DNA of 64,000 nucleotides from an uncultured Acetatifactor sp. Its GTDB lineage: Bacteria; Bacillota; Clostridia; Lachnospirales; Lachnospiraceae. The notes below the pieces were generated by a model. The model was not told the DNA's origin. It ran no database searches and worked only from the letters and a program-made list of their open reading frames with translations. Numbering within the stretch: the stretch's first letter is position 1; every line of letters begins with the position of its first letter. Of this stretch, positions 26,047 through 36,060 are shown piece after piece. The DNA lies in assembly GCA_910586485.1 (NCBI GenBank), contig CAJUIA010000016.1:32989-96988 (forward strand). Direction: 5' to 3'. The position numbers and the translations under genes are program-made.

Positions 26047-26760
26047 ATGTTGGAAGGCTATACCATAAAAGAGCTGGAACGGCGGATTGGGTATCAGTTT
26101 CGGAATATTTCGCTGCTGAAGCAGGCGTTGACGCACAGCTCCTTTACAAACGAGCAGAAAATCAACAAAACCGGAGACTATGAGCGGCTGGAATTTTTGG
26201 GGGATGCGGTGCTGGAGCTGACTTCCAGTGAATTTTTATTTCATGAGCATCAGGATGTGCCGGAGGGGGAGCTGACAAAAATGCGAGCCTCCATGGTCTG
26301 TGAGCCTGCGCTTGCATTTTGTGCAAGGGATCTGGAGCTGGGAAAATTTATCCGGCTTGGCAAGGGGGAAGAAAATACCGGAGGCCGGGAGCGGGACAGC
26401 ATCATTTCCGATGTTATGGAGGCGGTGACCGGCGCAATTTATCTTGACGGAGGCATGGAGCCGGCAAGGCAGTTTATTAACAGATTCATTTTATCGGATC
26501 TGGAGAACAAGCGTCTCTTCTACGACAGCAAGAGCAACCTGCAGGAGCTGATTCAGGGAAAGCTGAAGAAGGAGTTTTGGTACGAATTATTGGAGGAAAG
26601 CGGCCCGGAGCATAATAAGGTATTTAAGGTATCCGTACATATGGAGGACGAGGTACTGGGCGAGGGCGTTGGAAAGACAAAGAAGGCGGCGGAGCAGCAG
26701 GCGGCATACAGGGCGCTGCTGCTTTTGAGGGATAGAGGATATGTATTTAAAAAGTATTGA
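26047..26760 (+). CDS. rnc: Ribonuclease III
   Basis: The 237-aa enzyme cuts double-stranded RNA in rRNA processing. The catalytic block ERLEFLGDAVLEL is intact, with a second acidic site around SDVMEAVTGAIYLDGG. The double-stranded-RNA-binding domain occupies about residues 160-230. The ATG at 26047 follows GAGAGG; an upstream GTG at 26035 is rejected. The 3' end overlaps smc by 20 bases, a common rnc-smc arrangement in Firmicutes. Confidence 0.96.
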   Translation: MLEGYTIKELERRIGYQFRNISLLKQALTHSSFTNEQKINKTGDYERLEFLGDAVLELTSSEFLFHEHQDVPEGELTKMRASMVCEPALAFCARDLELGKFIRLGKGEENTGGRERDSIISDVMEAVTGAIYLDGGMEPARQFINRFILSDLENKRLFYDSKSNLQELIQGKLKKEFWYELLEESGPEHNKVFKVSVHMEDEVLGEGVGKTKKAAEQQAAYRALLLLRDRGYVFKKY

Positions 26761-29700
26761 GGTACAGGGCTTTAAATCATTTGCCAACAAAATTACATTT
26801 CAGTTTCACAACGGCATCACCGGCATCGTAGGGCCAAACGGCAGCGGTAAGAGCAACGTAGCCGATGCGGTCCGCTGGGTGCTGGGGGAGCAGCGGGTCA
26901 AGCAGCTCCGCGGTGCAAGCATGCAGGATGTCATTTTCTCAGGAACAGAAAACAGGAAGCCTTTAAGCTATGCTTATGTTGCTATTACCCTTGATAACGG
27001 GGATCACCAGCTTGCCATTGATTTTGACGAGGTCACGGTGGCCAGGCGTATTTACCGTTCCGGAGAAAGTGAATATCTGATTAACGGAAGCCCCTGCAGG
27101 TTAAAGGATGTGAATGAGCTTTTTTATGATACCGGTATCGGTAAGGAGGGATATTCCATCATCGGCCAGGGGCAGATCGACAAGATCTTAAGCGGCAGGC
27201 CGGAAGAGCGGCGTGAGCTTTTCGACGAGGCGGCGGGGATTGTAAAGTTCAAGCGCCGTAAGGCGGCGGCCCAGACCAAGCTGGAGAGCGAAAAGCAAAA
27301 TCTGGTCCGCGTAAACGATATTCTTTCGGAGCTGGAAAAGCAGGTGGAGCCGCTGGAACGGCAGTCCGAGGTGGCGAAGGTTTATCTGCGCAGGAAAGAA
27401 GAGTTAAAAACGCTGGATGTGAATGTGTTCCTGCTGGAAAACGGAAGATTGAAGGAGCAGCTGCAGCAGGCGGAGGAAAAGTATACCCTGGCAAGCGGAG
27501 AGCTTTCCGAGGTTACGGGAAAATATGAAGGTATTAAAGAAGAATATGAGCAGGTTCAGGAAGAAATTGAGAGCCTGGAGGAAGCAATCGAGCAGGCCAG
27601 AAGCACTTTGACCGATACCGGGCTGATGAGGGGTAAGCTGGAAGGTGAAATGAACGTCTTAAAGGAGCAGGTCAACTCCGCAAAGGGCAGTGAAGCCCAT
27701 CTGACAAACCGCCGTAAGGCGCTGGAGGAAGAAATCAGCCTGAAGGAGAAGGATAAGGAGGGTATTCTTACCGAAAAGAACGAAACGGACAGCCAGGTAC
27801 AGGAGATTACGGCCACGGAAGAGGCGGAGAAGGCAAAGCTGAATGAAATACAGGAAAAGATTGCGGAGCTGAATAACGCCATTGAGGCAGGCAAAAATAC
27901 AATCATCGGCGAGCTGAATCAGCGGGCTACCATACGCTCCAAGATGGGGCGTTTTGACACCATGATGGAGCAGGTGAATATTCGCAGGGCAGAACTGAAC
28001 TCCCGGCTTTTGCGGGCAAAGTCTGACGAAGCTGCAAGGGAAGAGGGCTTAAAAAGGCTGGAGGCTGAATTTGAGGCTGTTACCGGGGCCCTGCGGGAAA
28101 TGACAGAGCAGCAGGCGGCGGCGGAGCTGTCCTTAGGCGGCATCAGAGAGACCCTTTCCCAAAAGGACGCAAGTCTTCGGGAGACCCAGAGCGCATATCA
28201 CATGGAAAAGTCAAGACTGGAGGCGTTGTCCAACTTAACGGAACGCTATGAGGGCTATGGCGGCAGCGTGAAAAAGGTCATGGAGCAGAAGGAGAAGACG
28301 CCGGGCATTATCGGCGTTGTGGCGGACATTATCAAGGTGGAGAAGAAGTATGAGACTGCCATTGAGACTGCTCTGGGCGGAAATATCCAAAATATCGTTA
28401 CAGACGATGAGGAAACGGCAAAAAAGATGATCCGCTTCTTAAAGGAGAACAGGCTGGGGCGTGCGACCTTTCTGCCCCTTACCAGCATTACCAGACCCCA
28501 GGAATTTAAAAATCCGGAGGCACTGTCCGAAAAAGGGGTGATCGGTATGGCGGATGAGCTGGTGCAGACCCAGGACAAATACCGCAATGTGGCAAAGGCC
28601 ATGCTGGGGCGGATCCTGGTGGTGGATCATGTGGACAATGCGGTAAAGATCGCCAGAAAGTACGAATACGGTATCCGCATGGTTACACTGGAGGGAGAGC
28701 TGCTGGTGCCCGGCGGTGCCATCAGCGGCGGTGCATTTAAAAATAACAGTAACCTTTTAGGAAGGCGCCGGGAGATCGACGAGCTTCAGAAAAACGTGAA
28801 AAAGCTGCTGGCCGCGGTAGACAGGATCAACAGGGAAATTGACGAGACCAAGGCAAATCGGAACAAGCTGCGCATGGAGCTGGAAAGCTTAAAAAGCGAG
28901 ATCCAGAAAAAGTCTATCGAGCAAAACACCGTAAGGCTGAATATCAGCCAGTCAAAGGAGCGAATGGAGGAGGAAGAGGAAGCAAAGGCGTCCTTAAAGC
29001 TGGAAGAACAGGAAATTGAGGGCAAAATCTTTGAGATTCGGAATGATAAGGAGTCCATTCAAAGAGAACTGGCAGAAAGTGAAGAACTGGAGAAAAGAAC
29101 GCAGGAGCAGATTGTGGGCTTCCAGCAGGAGCTGGAAGAAAAGCGGAAGCTGGAGTCTCAGGCTGCAGCCCTTGTGTCTGAGTGGGAGATGAAGGTGGAG
29201 AAGATGCGGCAGACCCTGGGATTTAAGCAGGCAAACGTGAACCGCATTGATGAAGAGATCGCCCGTTCTCAGGCTGAGCTTGCGGAGATCATGGACGCCC
29301 TGGAGGACAATCGGCTGGAGGCGGAACGCAAGGCACAAAATATTCTGGAGATTGAGAAAACCATAGCGGCATCCTATGACGCGCAGAATGAATCGGAGGG
29401 AAGGCTGAAGGAAAGCATGACCCGCAGAGAGGAATTGTCTGCAAGGCAAAAGGATTTTTTCCGAAGCCGGGAAGAGATGGCAGAAAAGATGTCGGCGCTG
29501 GACAAGGAGGTTTACCGCCTGACGGCGCAGAAGGAACGGCTGGAGGAAAATCTGGAGGCCCAGATCAATTATATGTGGGACGAGTACGAAATTACCTTAA
29601 GCGATGCCGCAGCCATCCGGGACGAAAGTATGACAGATCTGTCAGCTATGAAGAAGCAGATTTCATCTTTGCGGGAACAGATCAAAAAGCTGGGTGACGT

Positions 29701-30301
29701 GAACGTCAATGCCATTGAGGACTATAAAAATCTGATGGATCGTTTTACCTTTATGCAGACACAGCATGACGACCTGGTGGAGGCGGAAAAGACCTTGGAG
29801 GGTATTATTGAAGAACTGGATGCTGCCATGAGGAAGCAGTTTACCGAAAAGTTTGCAGAGATCAACAGAGAATTTGACAAGGTGTTTAAGGAGCTGTTCG
29901 GCGGAGGCAAGGGAACGCTTGAACTGATGGAGGATGAGGATATATTGGAGGCGGGGGTGCGGATTATTGCTCAGCCGCCGGGTAAGAAGCTGCAGAATAT
30001 GATGCAGCTGTCAGGCGGCGAGAAGGCGTTGACGGCTATTTCCCTTTTGTTTGCCATCCAGAATTTGAAGCCGTCGCCCTTTTGTCTGCTGGATGAGATC
30101 GAAGCGGCGCTGGATGATTCCAATGTAGGACGCTTTGCAAAATATCTGCATAAGCTGACGAAGAACACACAGTTTATCGTCATTACCCACAGAAGAGGAA
30201 CCATGGAGCAGGTGGATCGGCTTTATGGTATCACCATGCAGGAAAAGGGCGTATCTACGCTGGTCAGCGTGAATCTGATCGAGAAGGATCTGGATAATTA
30301 A
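26741..30301 (+). CDS. smc: Chromosome segregation protein SMC
   Basis: The 1186-aa SMC ATPase compacts and segregates chromosomes with ScpA and ScpB, which are not in the window. Walker A is GPNGSGKSNVADAVRW (about residues 32-47). Coiled coils run about 170-500 and 680-1010 around a hinge (about 510-670, with GVVADIIKVEKKYE and GGAISGGAFKN). The C-terminal head has signature LSGGEKALTAISLLFA and Walker B FCLLDEIEAALDDSN. Length is standard. Its start lies inside the end of rnc. Confidence 0.98.
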   Translation: MYLKSIEVQGFKSFANKITFQFHNGITGIVGPNGSGKSNVADAVRWVLGEQRVKQLRGASMQDVIFSGTENRKPLSYAYVAITLDNGDHQLAIDFDEVTVARRIYRSGESEYLINGSPCRLKDVNELFYDTGIGKEGYSIIGQGQIDKILSGRPEERRELFDEAAGIVKFKRRKAAAQTKLESEKQNLVRVNDILSELEKQVEPLERQSEVAKVYLRRKEELKTLDVNVFLLENGRLKEQLQQAEEKYTLASGELSEVTGKYEGIKEEYEQVQEEIESLEEAIEQARSTLTDTGLMRGKLEGEMNVLKEQVNSAKGSEAHLTNRRKALEEEISLKEKDKEGILTEKNETDSQVQEITATEEAEKAKLNEIQEKIAELNNAIEAGKNTIIGELNQRATIRSKMGRFDTMMEQVNIRRAELNSRLLRAKSDEAAREEGLKRLEAEFEAVTGALREMTEQQAAAELSLGGIRETLSQKDASLRETQSAYHMEKSRLEALSNLTERYEGYGGSVKKVMEQKEKTPGIIGVVADIIKVEKKYETAIETALGGNIQNIVTDDEETAKKMIRFLKENRLGRATFLPLTSITRPQEFKNPEALSEKGVIGMADELVQTQDKYRNVAKAMLGRILVVDHVDNAVKIARKYEYGIRMVTLEGELLVPGGAISGGAFKNNSNLLGRRREIDELQKNVKKLLAAVDRINREIDETKANRNKLRMELESLKSEIQKKSIEQNTVRLNISQSKERMEEEEEAKASLKLEEQEIEGKIFEIRNDKESIQRELAESEELEKRTQEQIVGFQQELEEKRKLESQAAALVSEWEMKVEKMRQTLGFKQANVNRIDEEIARSQAELAEIMDALEDNRLEAERKAQNILEIEKTIAASYDAQNESEGRLKESMTRREELSARQKDFFRSREEMAEKMSALDKEVYRLTAQKERLEENLEAQINYMWDEYEITLSDAAAIRDESMTDLSAMKKQISSLREQIKKLGDVNVNAIEDYKNLMDRFTFMQTQHDDLVEAEKTLEGIIEELDAAMRKQFTEKFAEINREFDKVFKELFGGGKGTLELMEDEDILEAGVRIIAQPPGKKLQNMMQLSGGEKALTAISLLFAIQNLKPSPFCLLDEIEAALDDSNVGRFAKYLHKLTKNTQFIVITHRRGTMEQVDRLYGITMQEKGVSTLVSVNLIEKDLDN

Positions 30302-30339
30302 GGGCCTGGAAAGAATATTCAAATTTGAAAGGAAACGGC

Positions 30340-31305
30340 ATGAGCGAGGAAAAGAAAGGCTTTTTTGCCAGGCTAAAGCAGGGCTTGAGTAAGACCAGGG
30401 ACAATATCGTCCGGGGGATCGACTCTGTTTTTGGCGGGTTTTCGGCCATAGATGATGACTTTTTTGAAGAGCTGGAAGAAATACTGATTATGGGGGATAT
30501 AGGGGTCAACGCTACGAATGATATTTTAGAGCGTTTGAAGGAACAGATCAGTAAGAAGCATGTGAAGGAACCGTCGGAATGCAGGCAGCTGTTGATTGAC
30601 AGCATCAGAGAGCAGATGCAGGTAGGGGCGGAGGCTTATGACTTCGAACAGGAAAAATCTGTGGTTATGGTCATAGGAGTCAACGGTGTTGGCAAGACTA
30701 CATCTGTGGGAAAGCTGGCAGGGAAGCTGAAGGAAAAGGGAAGAAAGGTATTGATTGCGGCGGCGGATACCTTCCGGGCAGCGGCGGGAGATCAGCTGGC
30801 CGAGTGGGCAAGGCGGGCGGATGTGCCCATGGTGGGAGGCGGCGAGGGAGCCGACCCTGCAAGCGTTGTGTTTGACGCGGTGACGGCGGCCAAAGCCAGA
30901 GGGGTGGATGTGCTGCTGATCGACACGGCGGGCAGGCTGCATAATAAGAAAAATCTGATGGAAGAGCTGCGCAAGATGAACCGTATCATTGACAGGGAGT
31001 TCCCGGATGTCCACAGGGAAAATCTGATTGTGCTGGACGGTACGACAGGCCAGAACGCGCTGATACAGGCCAGGGAGTTCGGGGAGGTTGCGGAGCTGAC
31101 CGGGATTATTTTGACCAAGATGGATGGGACGGCAAAGGGAGGGATTGCGGTGGCGATTCAGTCGGAGCTGAAAATCCCGGTAAAATATATTGGAGTGGGG
31201 GAAACCATCGAGGATCTGCAGCGGTTTGATTCCGATGAATTTGTAAACGCGCTGTTTGAGGTAAACACGGAGGATGAAAACGGCGGGGAGAATTTACAGC
31301 CATAA
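30340..31305 (+). CDS. ftsY: Signal recognition particle receptor FtsY
   Basis: The 321-aa SRP-family GTPase docks SRP-ribosome complexes at the membrane. An N-domain (residues about 1-95) is followed by the G domain with GVNGVGKTTSVGKLA, AADTFRAAAGDQL, LIDTAGRLHNKKNLM and TKMDGTAKGG. There is no long acidic A-domain, as usual in Firmicutes. The ATG at 30340 follows GAAAGGAAA. It lies 38 bases after smc. Its partner Ffh is at 34071. Confidence 0.97.
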   Translation: MSEEKKGFFARLKQGLSKTRDNIVRGIDSVFGGFSAIDDDFFEELEEILIMGDIGVNATNDILERLKEQISKKHVKEPSECRQLLIDSIREQMQVGAEAYDFEQEKSVVMVIGVNGVGKTTSVGKLAGKLKEKGRKVLIAAADTFRAAAGDQLAEWARRADVPMVGGGEGADPASVVFDAVTAAKARGVDVLLIDTAGRLHNKKNLMEELRKMNRIIDREFPDVHRENLIVLDGTTGQNALIQAREFGEVAELTGIILTKMDGTAKGGIAVAIQSELKIPVKYIGVGETIEDLQRFDSDEFVNALFEVNTEDENGGENLQP

Positions 31306-31381
31306 AGCGGCAGCGGCTTAAGATAATGTCACGGAACGGATACAGAATACGGAAAGATACAAAATCGGGAGGTGCAATGAT

Positions 31382-32605
31382 ATGGAGGAACAAATGCTGG
31401 TACTGGAAAAATTTGAAGAGGCGGCAGAGATCGTCAAGCAGGTAACGCTGGAGACAAAGCTGATCTTCAGTGAGTTTTTAAGCGCGCAGACGGGGAACAG
31501 GGTTTACCTGAAGCCGGAAAACATGCAGTTTACGGGGGCTTATAAGGTGCGGGGGGCATATTATAAGATGAGTACCCTTTCCGAGGAAGAGCGGCAGAAG
31601 GGGCTGATTACCGCTTCGGCGGGCAATCATGCGCAGGGCGTGGCTTATGCGGCGAAAAGGTACGGCGCAAAGGCAACTATCGTCATGCCCACCACCACGC
31701 CCCTGATGAAGGTGAACCGTACCAAGAGCTATGGTGCGGAGGTGGTGCTTTACGGCGATGTATACGATGAGGCCTGCGCGAAGGCTTATGAACTGGCAGA
31801 TGAGCATGGTTACACATTCATTCATCCCTTTGACGATCTGGCGGTAGCCACCGGGCAGGGTACGATTGCCATGGAGATTGTGAAAGAGCTTCCGCTGGTA
31901 GACTACATTCTTGTCCCCATCGGCGGCGGCGGCCTGGCTACCGGTGTATCCGTATTGGCAAAGCTCTTAAATCCCAAGATTAAGGTAATCGGGGTGGAGC
32001 CTGCGGGCGCAAACTGTATGCAGGCGTCTCTGGCAGCAGACAAGGTGACTACCCTTCCTAAGGTGAATACCATTGCCGACGGTACGGCGGTTAAGACTCC
32101 AGGCAGTAAGCTGTTCCCTTACATTAAAGAAAATCTGGATGACATTATCACGGTGGAGGACAAGGAGCTGGTAGTGGCGTTTCTGGATATGGTGGAAAAT
32201 CACAAGATGGTGGTGGAGAATTCCGGCCTGCTGACGGTGGCAGCGCTGAAGCATCTTGAGGTGGAGGATAAAAAGGTAGTTTCCATTTTAAGCGGCGGCA
32301 ACATGGATGTGATTACCATGTCTTCCGTGGTCCAGCAGGGACTGATTATGAGAGACAGGATTTTTACTGTCTCTGTGCTTCTTCCCGACAAGCCCGGCGA
32401 GCTGTGCAGGGTATCCGGAGTGATTGCGGACAATGACGGGAACGTAATCAAGCTGGAGCATAATCAGTTTGTTTCCATCAACAGGAATGCGGCAGTGGAG
32501 CTTCGCATCACCATGGAGGCATTCGGTACGGAGCATAAAAATCAAATTATTGCTGCCCTGGAAAAGGGCGGGTATCAGCCCAGGCTGATGCCGACGGTTA
32601 TATAG
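31382..32605 (+). CDS. ilvA: Threonine ammonia-lyase with ACT domain
   Basis: The 407-aa PLP enzyme deaminates threonine to 2-oxobutyrate. The PLP lysine is K55 in FTGAYKVRGAYYKM. The fold II pattern includes the SAGNHAQGVAYAAKR block and the glycine loop PIGGGGLATG. Residues about 330-407 form an ACT-like regulatory domain (DRIFTVSVLLPDKPGELCRV). This short form with one ACT domain may be biosynthetic (isoleucine) or catabolic; no other ilv gene is near. The start follows GGGAGGT. Confidence 0.93.
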   Translation: MEEQMLVLEKFEEAAEIVKQVTLETKLIFSEFLSAQTGNRVYLKPENMQFTGAYKVRGAYYKMSTLSEEERQKGLITASAGNHAQGVAYAAKRYGAKATIVMPTTTPLMKVNRTKSYGAEVVLYGDVYDEACAKAYELADEHGYTFIHPFDDLAVATGQGTIAMEIVKELPLVDYILVPIGGGGLATGVSVLAKLLNPKIKVIGVEPAGANCMQASLAADKVTTLPKVNTIADGTAVKTPGSKLFPYIKENLDDIITVEDKELVVAFLDMVENHKMVVENSGLLTVAALKHLEVEDKKVVSILSGGNMDVITMSSVVQQGLIMRDRIFTVSVLLPDKPGELCRVSGVIADNDGNVIKLEHNQFVSINRNAAVELRITMEAFGTEHKNQIIAALEKGGYQPRLMPTVI

Positions 32606-32627
32606 CGAAAATAAACGGAGAATGAAG

Positions 32628-33533
32628 ATGTCAATGACGAAGGAACAGCAGGCAGAAATCAGACTGGAAGAGAAAAAGACCATGAAACGCAGAGTGATGG
32701 ATTATATGCAGATCACTCTGGCAGCTCTTTTGTATTCTGTAGCGGTCAGTTTGTTTCTGGATCCCAATGCCCTGGCTCCCGGAGGGGTCACGGGTATCGC
32801 CATTATTTTAAATCGGCTGACGGGCCTGGAAACAGGTACGCTGGTTTTGGTGATCAATATTCCCATCATTGCAGTGGGGACCTGGAAATTCGGCCTGCGG
32901 TTTATTTTGTCCACCATGTATTGTACGGTGCTTACTTCGGGCTTTATCAACCTGCTGGCGCCCTTCGGAGCAGCTACGTCGGATCCTTTTCTGGCGGCCC
33001 TGGTGGGCGGCGCGCTGATGGCGGTGGGTATCGGTCTGGTGTTTAAGGCCGGAGCCACCACCGGGGGCACGGACATTATCATTAAGCTGCTTAGGCTGAA
33101 ATTCCCCTATCTTAAAACAGGGCGGCTGTTTCTGATCACGGATGCTCTGATCGTAACTGCATCTGCTCTTGTATTTCGCAATCTGGACGTGGCCCTGTAT
33201 GCGGGCCTGGTGGTATTTATCAATTCCGTTTTGCTGGATGTTGTATTGTACGGCCGGGACGGAGCCAAGCTGATCTTCATCATCAGCGACAGGCATGAGG
33301 CGATTACGAGGCGGCTGCTGGAGGACCTTGACATCGGCGTGACTTATATATCGGGATTTGGCGCATACAGCGGCAAGGAAAAAAAGGTTATCATGTGCGT
33401 CATGAAAAAGCAGATTTCCCCTCAGGCAGAAACCATCGTGCGGGAGGAAGATCCGGGGGCGTTTATGATCGTCACCGGCGCCACGGAGATTTTCGGCGAA
33501 GGGTATAAAAGTATATACAGCGAGAAGCTGTAG
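32628..33533 (+). CDS. YitT family membrane protein
   Basis: The 301-aa protein has about five to six N-terminal membrane helices (residues about 25-200) with the block LDPNALAPGGVTGIAIILNRLTG characteristic of YitT/DUF161, and a C-terminal soluble DUF2179 domain (about 230-290, FIISDRHEAITRRLLEDLDIGVTY). Function is not settled for the family. The ATG at 32628 is placed seven bases after CGGAG. A terminator follows, so it closes the ilvA transcript. Confidence 0.88.
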   Translation: MSMTKEQQAEIRLEEKKTMKRRVMDYMQITLAALLYSVAVSLFLDPNALAPGGVTGIAIILNRLTGLETGTLVLVINIPIIAVGTWKFGLRFILSTMYCTVLTSGFINLLAPFGAATSDPFLAALVGGALMAVGIGLVFKAGATTGGTDIIIKLLRLKFPYLKTGRLFLITDALIVTASALVFRNLDVALYAGLVVFINSVLLDVVLYGRDGAKLIFIISDRHEAITRRLLEDLDIGVTYISGFGAYSGKEKKVIMCVMKKQISPQAETIVREEDPGAFMIVTGATEIFGEGYKSIYSEKL

Positions 33534-33549
33534 CAGCTGTCAAGACATA

Positions 33550-33589
33550 AAGCAAGTGTCAAGAAAAAATACTTGACACCTGCTTTTTT
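33550..33589 (+). terminator. Intrinsic terminator after the YitT gene
   Basis: AAGCAAGTGTCAAG (33550-33563) pairs with CTTGACACCTGCTT (33572-33585) with one mismatch and an 8-base A-rich loop, then a T-run to 33589. Confidence 0.85.
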
Positions 33590-33601
33590 ATATAGTAAGA
33601 T
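33573..33601 (+). promoter_or_regulatory. Candidate promoter of the ylxM-ffh operon, inside the terminator arm
   Basis: A perfect TTGACA (33573-33578) lies in the 3' arm of the terminator. TAAGAT (33596-33601) is 17 bases on. The -10 is weak (four of six), but the spacing is right and ylxM starts 40 bases downstream. Confidence 0.5.
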
Positions 33602-33640
33602 AGGCAGGGTCGAAAGAAAATCTTAAGGCAGTCAGGTAAA

Positions 33641-34003
33641 ATGGATAAGATTTATGAGCAGACGATGCTGTTTGATTTTTACGGGGAGCTGCTGACGGAG
33701 CATCAGCGCTCGGTATATGCGGATGCAGTATACAATGATCTTTCCCTGGGGGAAATCGCCGAGGAGCGGGGGATCAGCAGGCAGGGTGTGCATGATCTGA
33801 TCAAAAGATGCGATAAGATTTTGAAAGGTTATGAAAGCAGGCTTCATCTGGTGGAACGGTTTGCCAGGGCAAAGGAGACCGTCAGGGAGATTCAAAGGCT
33901 GTCCGGCACAGGACAGGAAGAATTTTTATTTACAGAGTCTGAGCTGCGGGACAGGCTGAGGCGCATTGGCCGGCTTGCACGGGAGCTGCAGGAGGAATTA
34001 TAA
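33641..34003 (+). CDS. ylxM: YlxM family DNA-binding protein
   Basis: The 120-aa protein of the UPF0122/YlxM family has a sigma-70 region-4-like helix-turn-helix (residues about 20-60) with SVYADAVYNDLSLGEIAEERGISRQGVHDLIKR. It is encoded before ffh in many Firmicutes and is associated with SRP. The gap to ffh is 67 bases. The ribosome site is weak (GTCAGG). Confidence 0.92.
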   Translation: MDKIYEQTMLFDFYGELLTEHQRSVYADAVYNDLSLGEIAEERGISRQGVHDLIKRCDKILKGYESRLHLVERFARAKETVREIQRLSGTGQEEFLFTESELRDRLRRIGRLARELQEEL

Positions 34004-34070
34004 AGGCAGAAAAATTTTAATTGCAGCAGAGCTTTTACAGCTGCCTGTAAAAATCGGTAAGGAGTCGCAG

Positions 34071-35438
34071 ATGGCATTTGAAAGTTTAACCGAAAAACTG
34101 CAGAAGGTATTTAAAAATCTGCGCAGCAAGGGCAGACTTACGGAGGCGGATGTGAAGGCTGCCTTAAAGGAAGTCAAAATGGCTCTGCTGGAAGCGGACG
34201 TGAACTTTAAGGTAGTAAAGCAGTTTGTCAAGGCCGTGGAGGAACGGGCGATCGGCCAGGACGTGATGAGCGGGTTAAATCCCGGCCAGATGGTTATAAA
34301 GATTGTAAACGAGGAAATGATCGCGCTCATGGGCAGCGAGACCACAGAGATTGCCATGCAGCCGGGGAAGGCGGTTACCGTTATCTTGATGGCCGGCCTG
34401 CAGGGTGCAGGAAAGACTACGGCCGTGGCCAAGATCGCAGGCAGGCTCAAGACAAAAGGGAAGAAATCATTGCTGGTTGCCTGTGATGTTTATCGGCCTG
34501 CGGCAGTGGAGCAGTTAAAAATTAACGGGAAAAAGCAGGAGGTGGATGTGTTTGAGATGGGCACGGACCACAAGCCTGTGGAAATAGCAAGGGAAGCCAT
34601 TGCTTATGCGGAGAAAAATGGACATAATGTTGTCATTTTAGATACCGCCGGACGTCTTCATATTGATGAGGATATGATGGCGGAGCTTCAGGAGATCAAG
34701 GCAAGCGTGGCGGTGCATCAGACGCTGCTGGTGGTGGATGCCATGACCGGACAGGATGCCGTAAATGTGGCGAAAGAGTTTGATGAGAAGGTGGGAATAG
34801 ACGGCGTTATTCTCTCCAAGATGGATGGCGACAGCAGGGGCGGCGCGGCTCTGTCCATCAAGGCAGTTACCGGAAAGCCTATTCTGTATGTCAGCATGGG
34901 CGAGAAGCTTAACGATCTGGAGCAATTTTATCCGGACCGTATGGCAAACCGGATCCTGGGCATGGGAGACGTATTATCACTGATTGAAAAAGCCCAGGAA
35001 AGTATTGATATAGATGAGGATAAGAGCCGGGAGATGGCGGGCCGGATGAAGAAGGGCAAGTTCGATTTTGAGGACTACCTGGAAAGCATGAAGCAGATGC
35101 GGAATATGGGCGGCCTGGCAAGTATTTTGGGAATGCTTCCTGGTATGGGAATCAAAGGAACGGATATTGACTCGGAGGCCTCTGATAAGCAGCTAAGACA
35201 ATCGGAAGCCATTGTTCTTTCCATGACAAAGGCGGAAAGGCGTAATCCAAAATTGTTGAATCCCCAGAGAAAGTACAGGATTGCCAAGGGCGCCGGCGTG
35301 GATGTGGCGGTGGTGAATCGCTTTATCAAGCAGTTTGAGCAGAGCCAGAAGGTGATGAAACAGCTGGGAGGAAAGGGAAAACACGGGCGGGGAATGTTTG
35401 GCGGCTTTCCCGGTATGAAGGGCGGATTCCCGTTCTAG
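34071..35438 (+). CDS. ffh: Signal recognition particle protein Ffh
   Basis: The 455-aa GTPase binds SRP RNA and signal sequences and docks with FtsY. The NG domain has GLQGAGKTTAVAKIAG, CDVYRPAAVEQL, LDTAGRLHID and SKMDGDSRGG. The C-terminal M domain (about 300-440) is methionine-rich and ends in GMFGGFPGMKGG. The ATG at 34071 follows AAGGAG; the reading frame is open further upstream to 33966 but without a start signal. Confidence 0.97.
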   Translation: MAFESLTEKLQKVFKNLRSKGRLTEADVKAALKEVKMALLEADVNFKVVKQFVKAVEERAIGQDVMSGLNPGQMVIKIVNEEMIALMGSETTEIAMQPGKAVTVILMAGLQGAGKTTAVAKIAGRLKTKGKKSLLVACDVYRPAAVEQLKINGKKQEVDVFEMGTDHKPVEIAREAIAYAEKNGHNVVILDTAGRLHIDEDMMAELQEIKASVAVHQTLLVVDAMTGQDAVNVAKEFDEKVGIDGVILSKMDGDSRGGAALSIKAVTGKPILYVSMGEKLNDLEQFYPDRMANRILGMGDVLSLIEKAQESIDIDEDKSREMAGRMKKGKFDFEDYLESMKQMRNMGGLASILGMLPGMGIKGTDIDSEASDKQLRQSEAIVLSMTKAERRNPKLLNPQRKYRIAKGAGVDVAVVNRFIKQFEQSQKVMKQLGGKGKHGRGMFGGFPGMKGGFPF

Positions 35439-35553
35439 CAGTAATGGTACGATAAGATGAATATGGGTGGACGCCTGCAGGCGGAAAACCTGTTCATATA
35501 AAGGGCATAAGCCTGAAACTATAATTTAAAAGTAATCAATGGAGGAAAAAGCA

Positions 35554-35799
35554 ATGGCAGTAAAGATCAGATTAAGAAGAATGGGACAGAAGAAGGCGCC
35601 TTATTATAGAATCGTTGTGGCGGATTCCCGTTCCCCCAGAGACGGAAGATTTATTGAAGAGATCGGCACCTATGATCCCAGCACCAATCCCAGCACCTTC
35701 CATGTAAACGAGGAGCTGGCAAAAAAATGGCTGGCTGACGGTGCACAGCCCACAGAGCAGGTGGCTAAGCTTTTCAAGGTGGCCGGTATCGAAAAATAA
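35554..35799 (+). CDS. rpsP: 30S ribosomal protein S16
   Basis: The 81-aa protein starts MAVKIRLRRMGQKKAPYYRIVVADSR, the standard S16 N-terminus. The ATG at 35554 is placed eight bases after GGAGG (35541-35545), so the ATG at 35539 upstream of that site is rejected. The 115-base spacer from ffh holds a perfect palindrome CGCCTGCAGGCG (35472-35483) of unknown use. Confidence 0.97.
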   Translation: MAVKIRLRRMGQKKAPYYRIVVADSRSPRDGRFIEEIGTYDPSTNPSTFHVNEELAKKWLADGAQPTEQVAKLFKVAGIEK

Positions 35800-35823
35800 T
35801 AGTTGATTCTTTGGAGGTGGCTT

Positions 35824-36051
35824 ATGAAGGAATTAGTTGAAGTAGTGGCGAAAGCGCTTGTAGACAATCCGGATGAGGTTGTTGTAACCGAGAAGACCGA
35901 GGGCAGAAGTACAGTCATCGAACTTCATGTAGCTGCGTCCGATATGGGTAAGGTTATCGGCAAGCAGGGGAGGATCGCAAAGGCGATTCGTTCTGTGGTA
36001 AAGGCTGCATCATCCAAAGATAACAAAAGAGTGGATGTTGAGATCGTGTAA
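35824..36051 (+). CDS. khpA: KH-domain RNA-binding protein KhpA
   Basis: The 75-aa protein is a single KH domain with the GKVIGKQGRIAKAIRSVVKA loop (GxxG as GKQG). It is the KhpA/YlqC protein, which works with KhpB in RNA binding and cell elongation in Firmicutes. It lies 24 bases after rpsP, with TGGAGG before the ATG at 35824. Confidence 0.95.
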   Translation: MKELVEVVAKALVDNPDEVVVTEKTEGRSTVIELHVAASDMGKVIGKQGRIAKAIRSVVKAASSKDNKRVDVEIV

Positions 36052-36060
36052 GCTGCAAAG

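Noticed and set aside
35472..35483. Palindrome CGCCTGCAGGCG before rpsP as a terminator
   Set aside because: The arms meet with no loop and no T-run follows; it may be an operator but nothing supports it.
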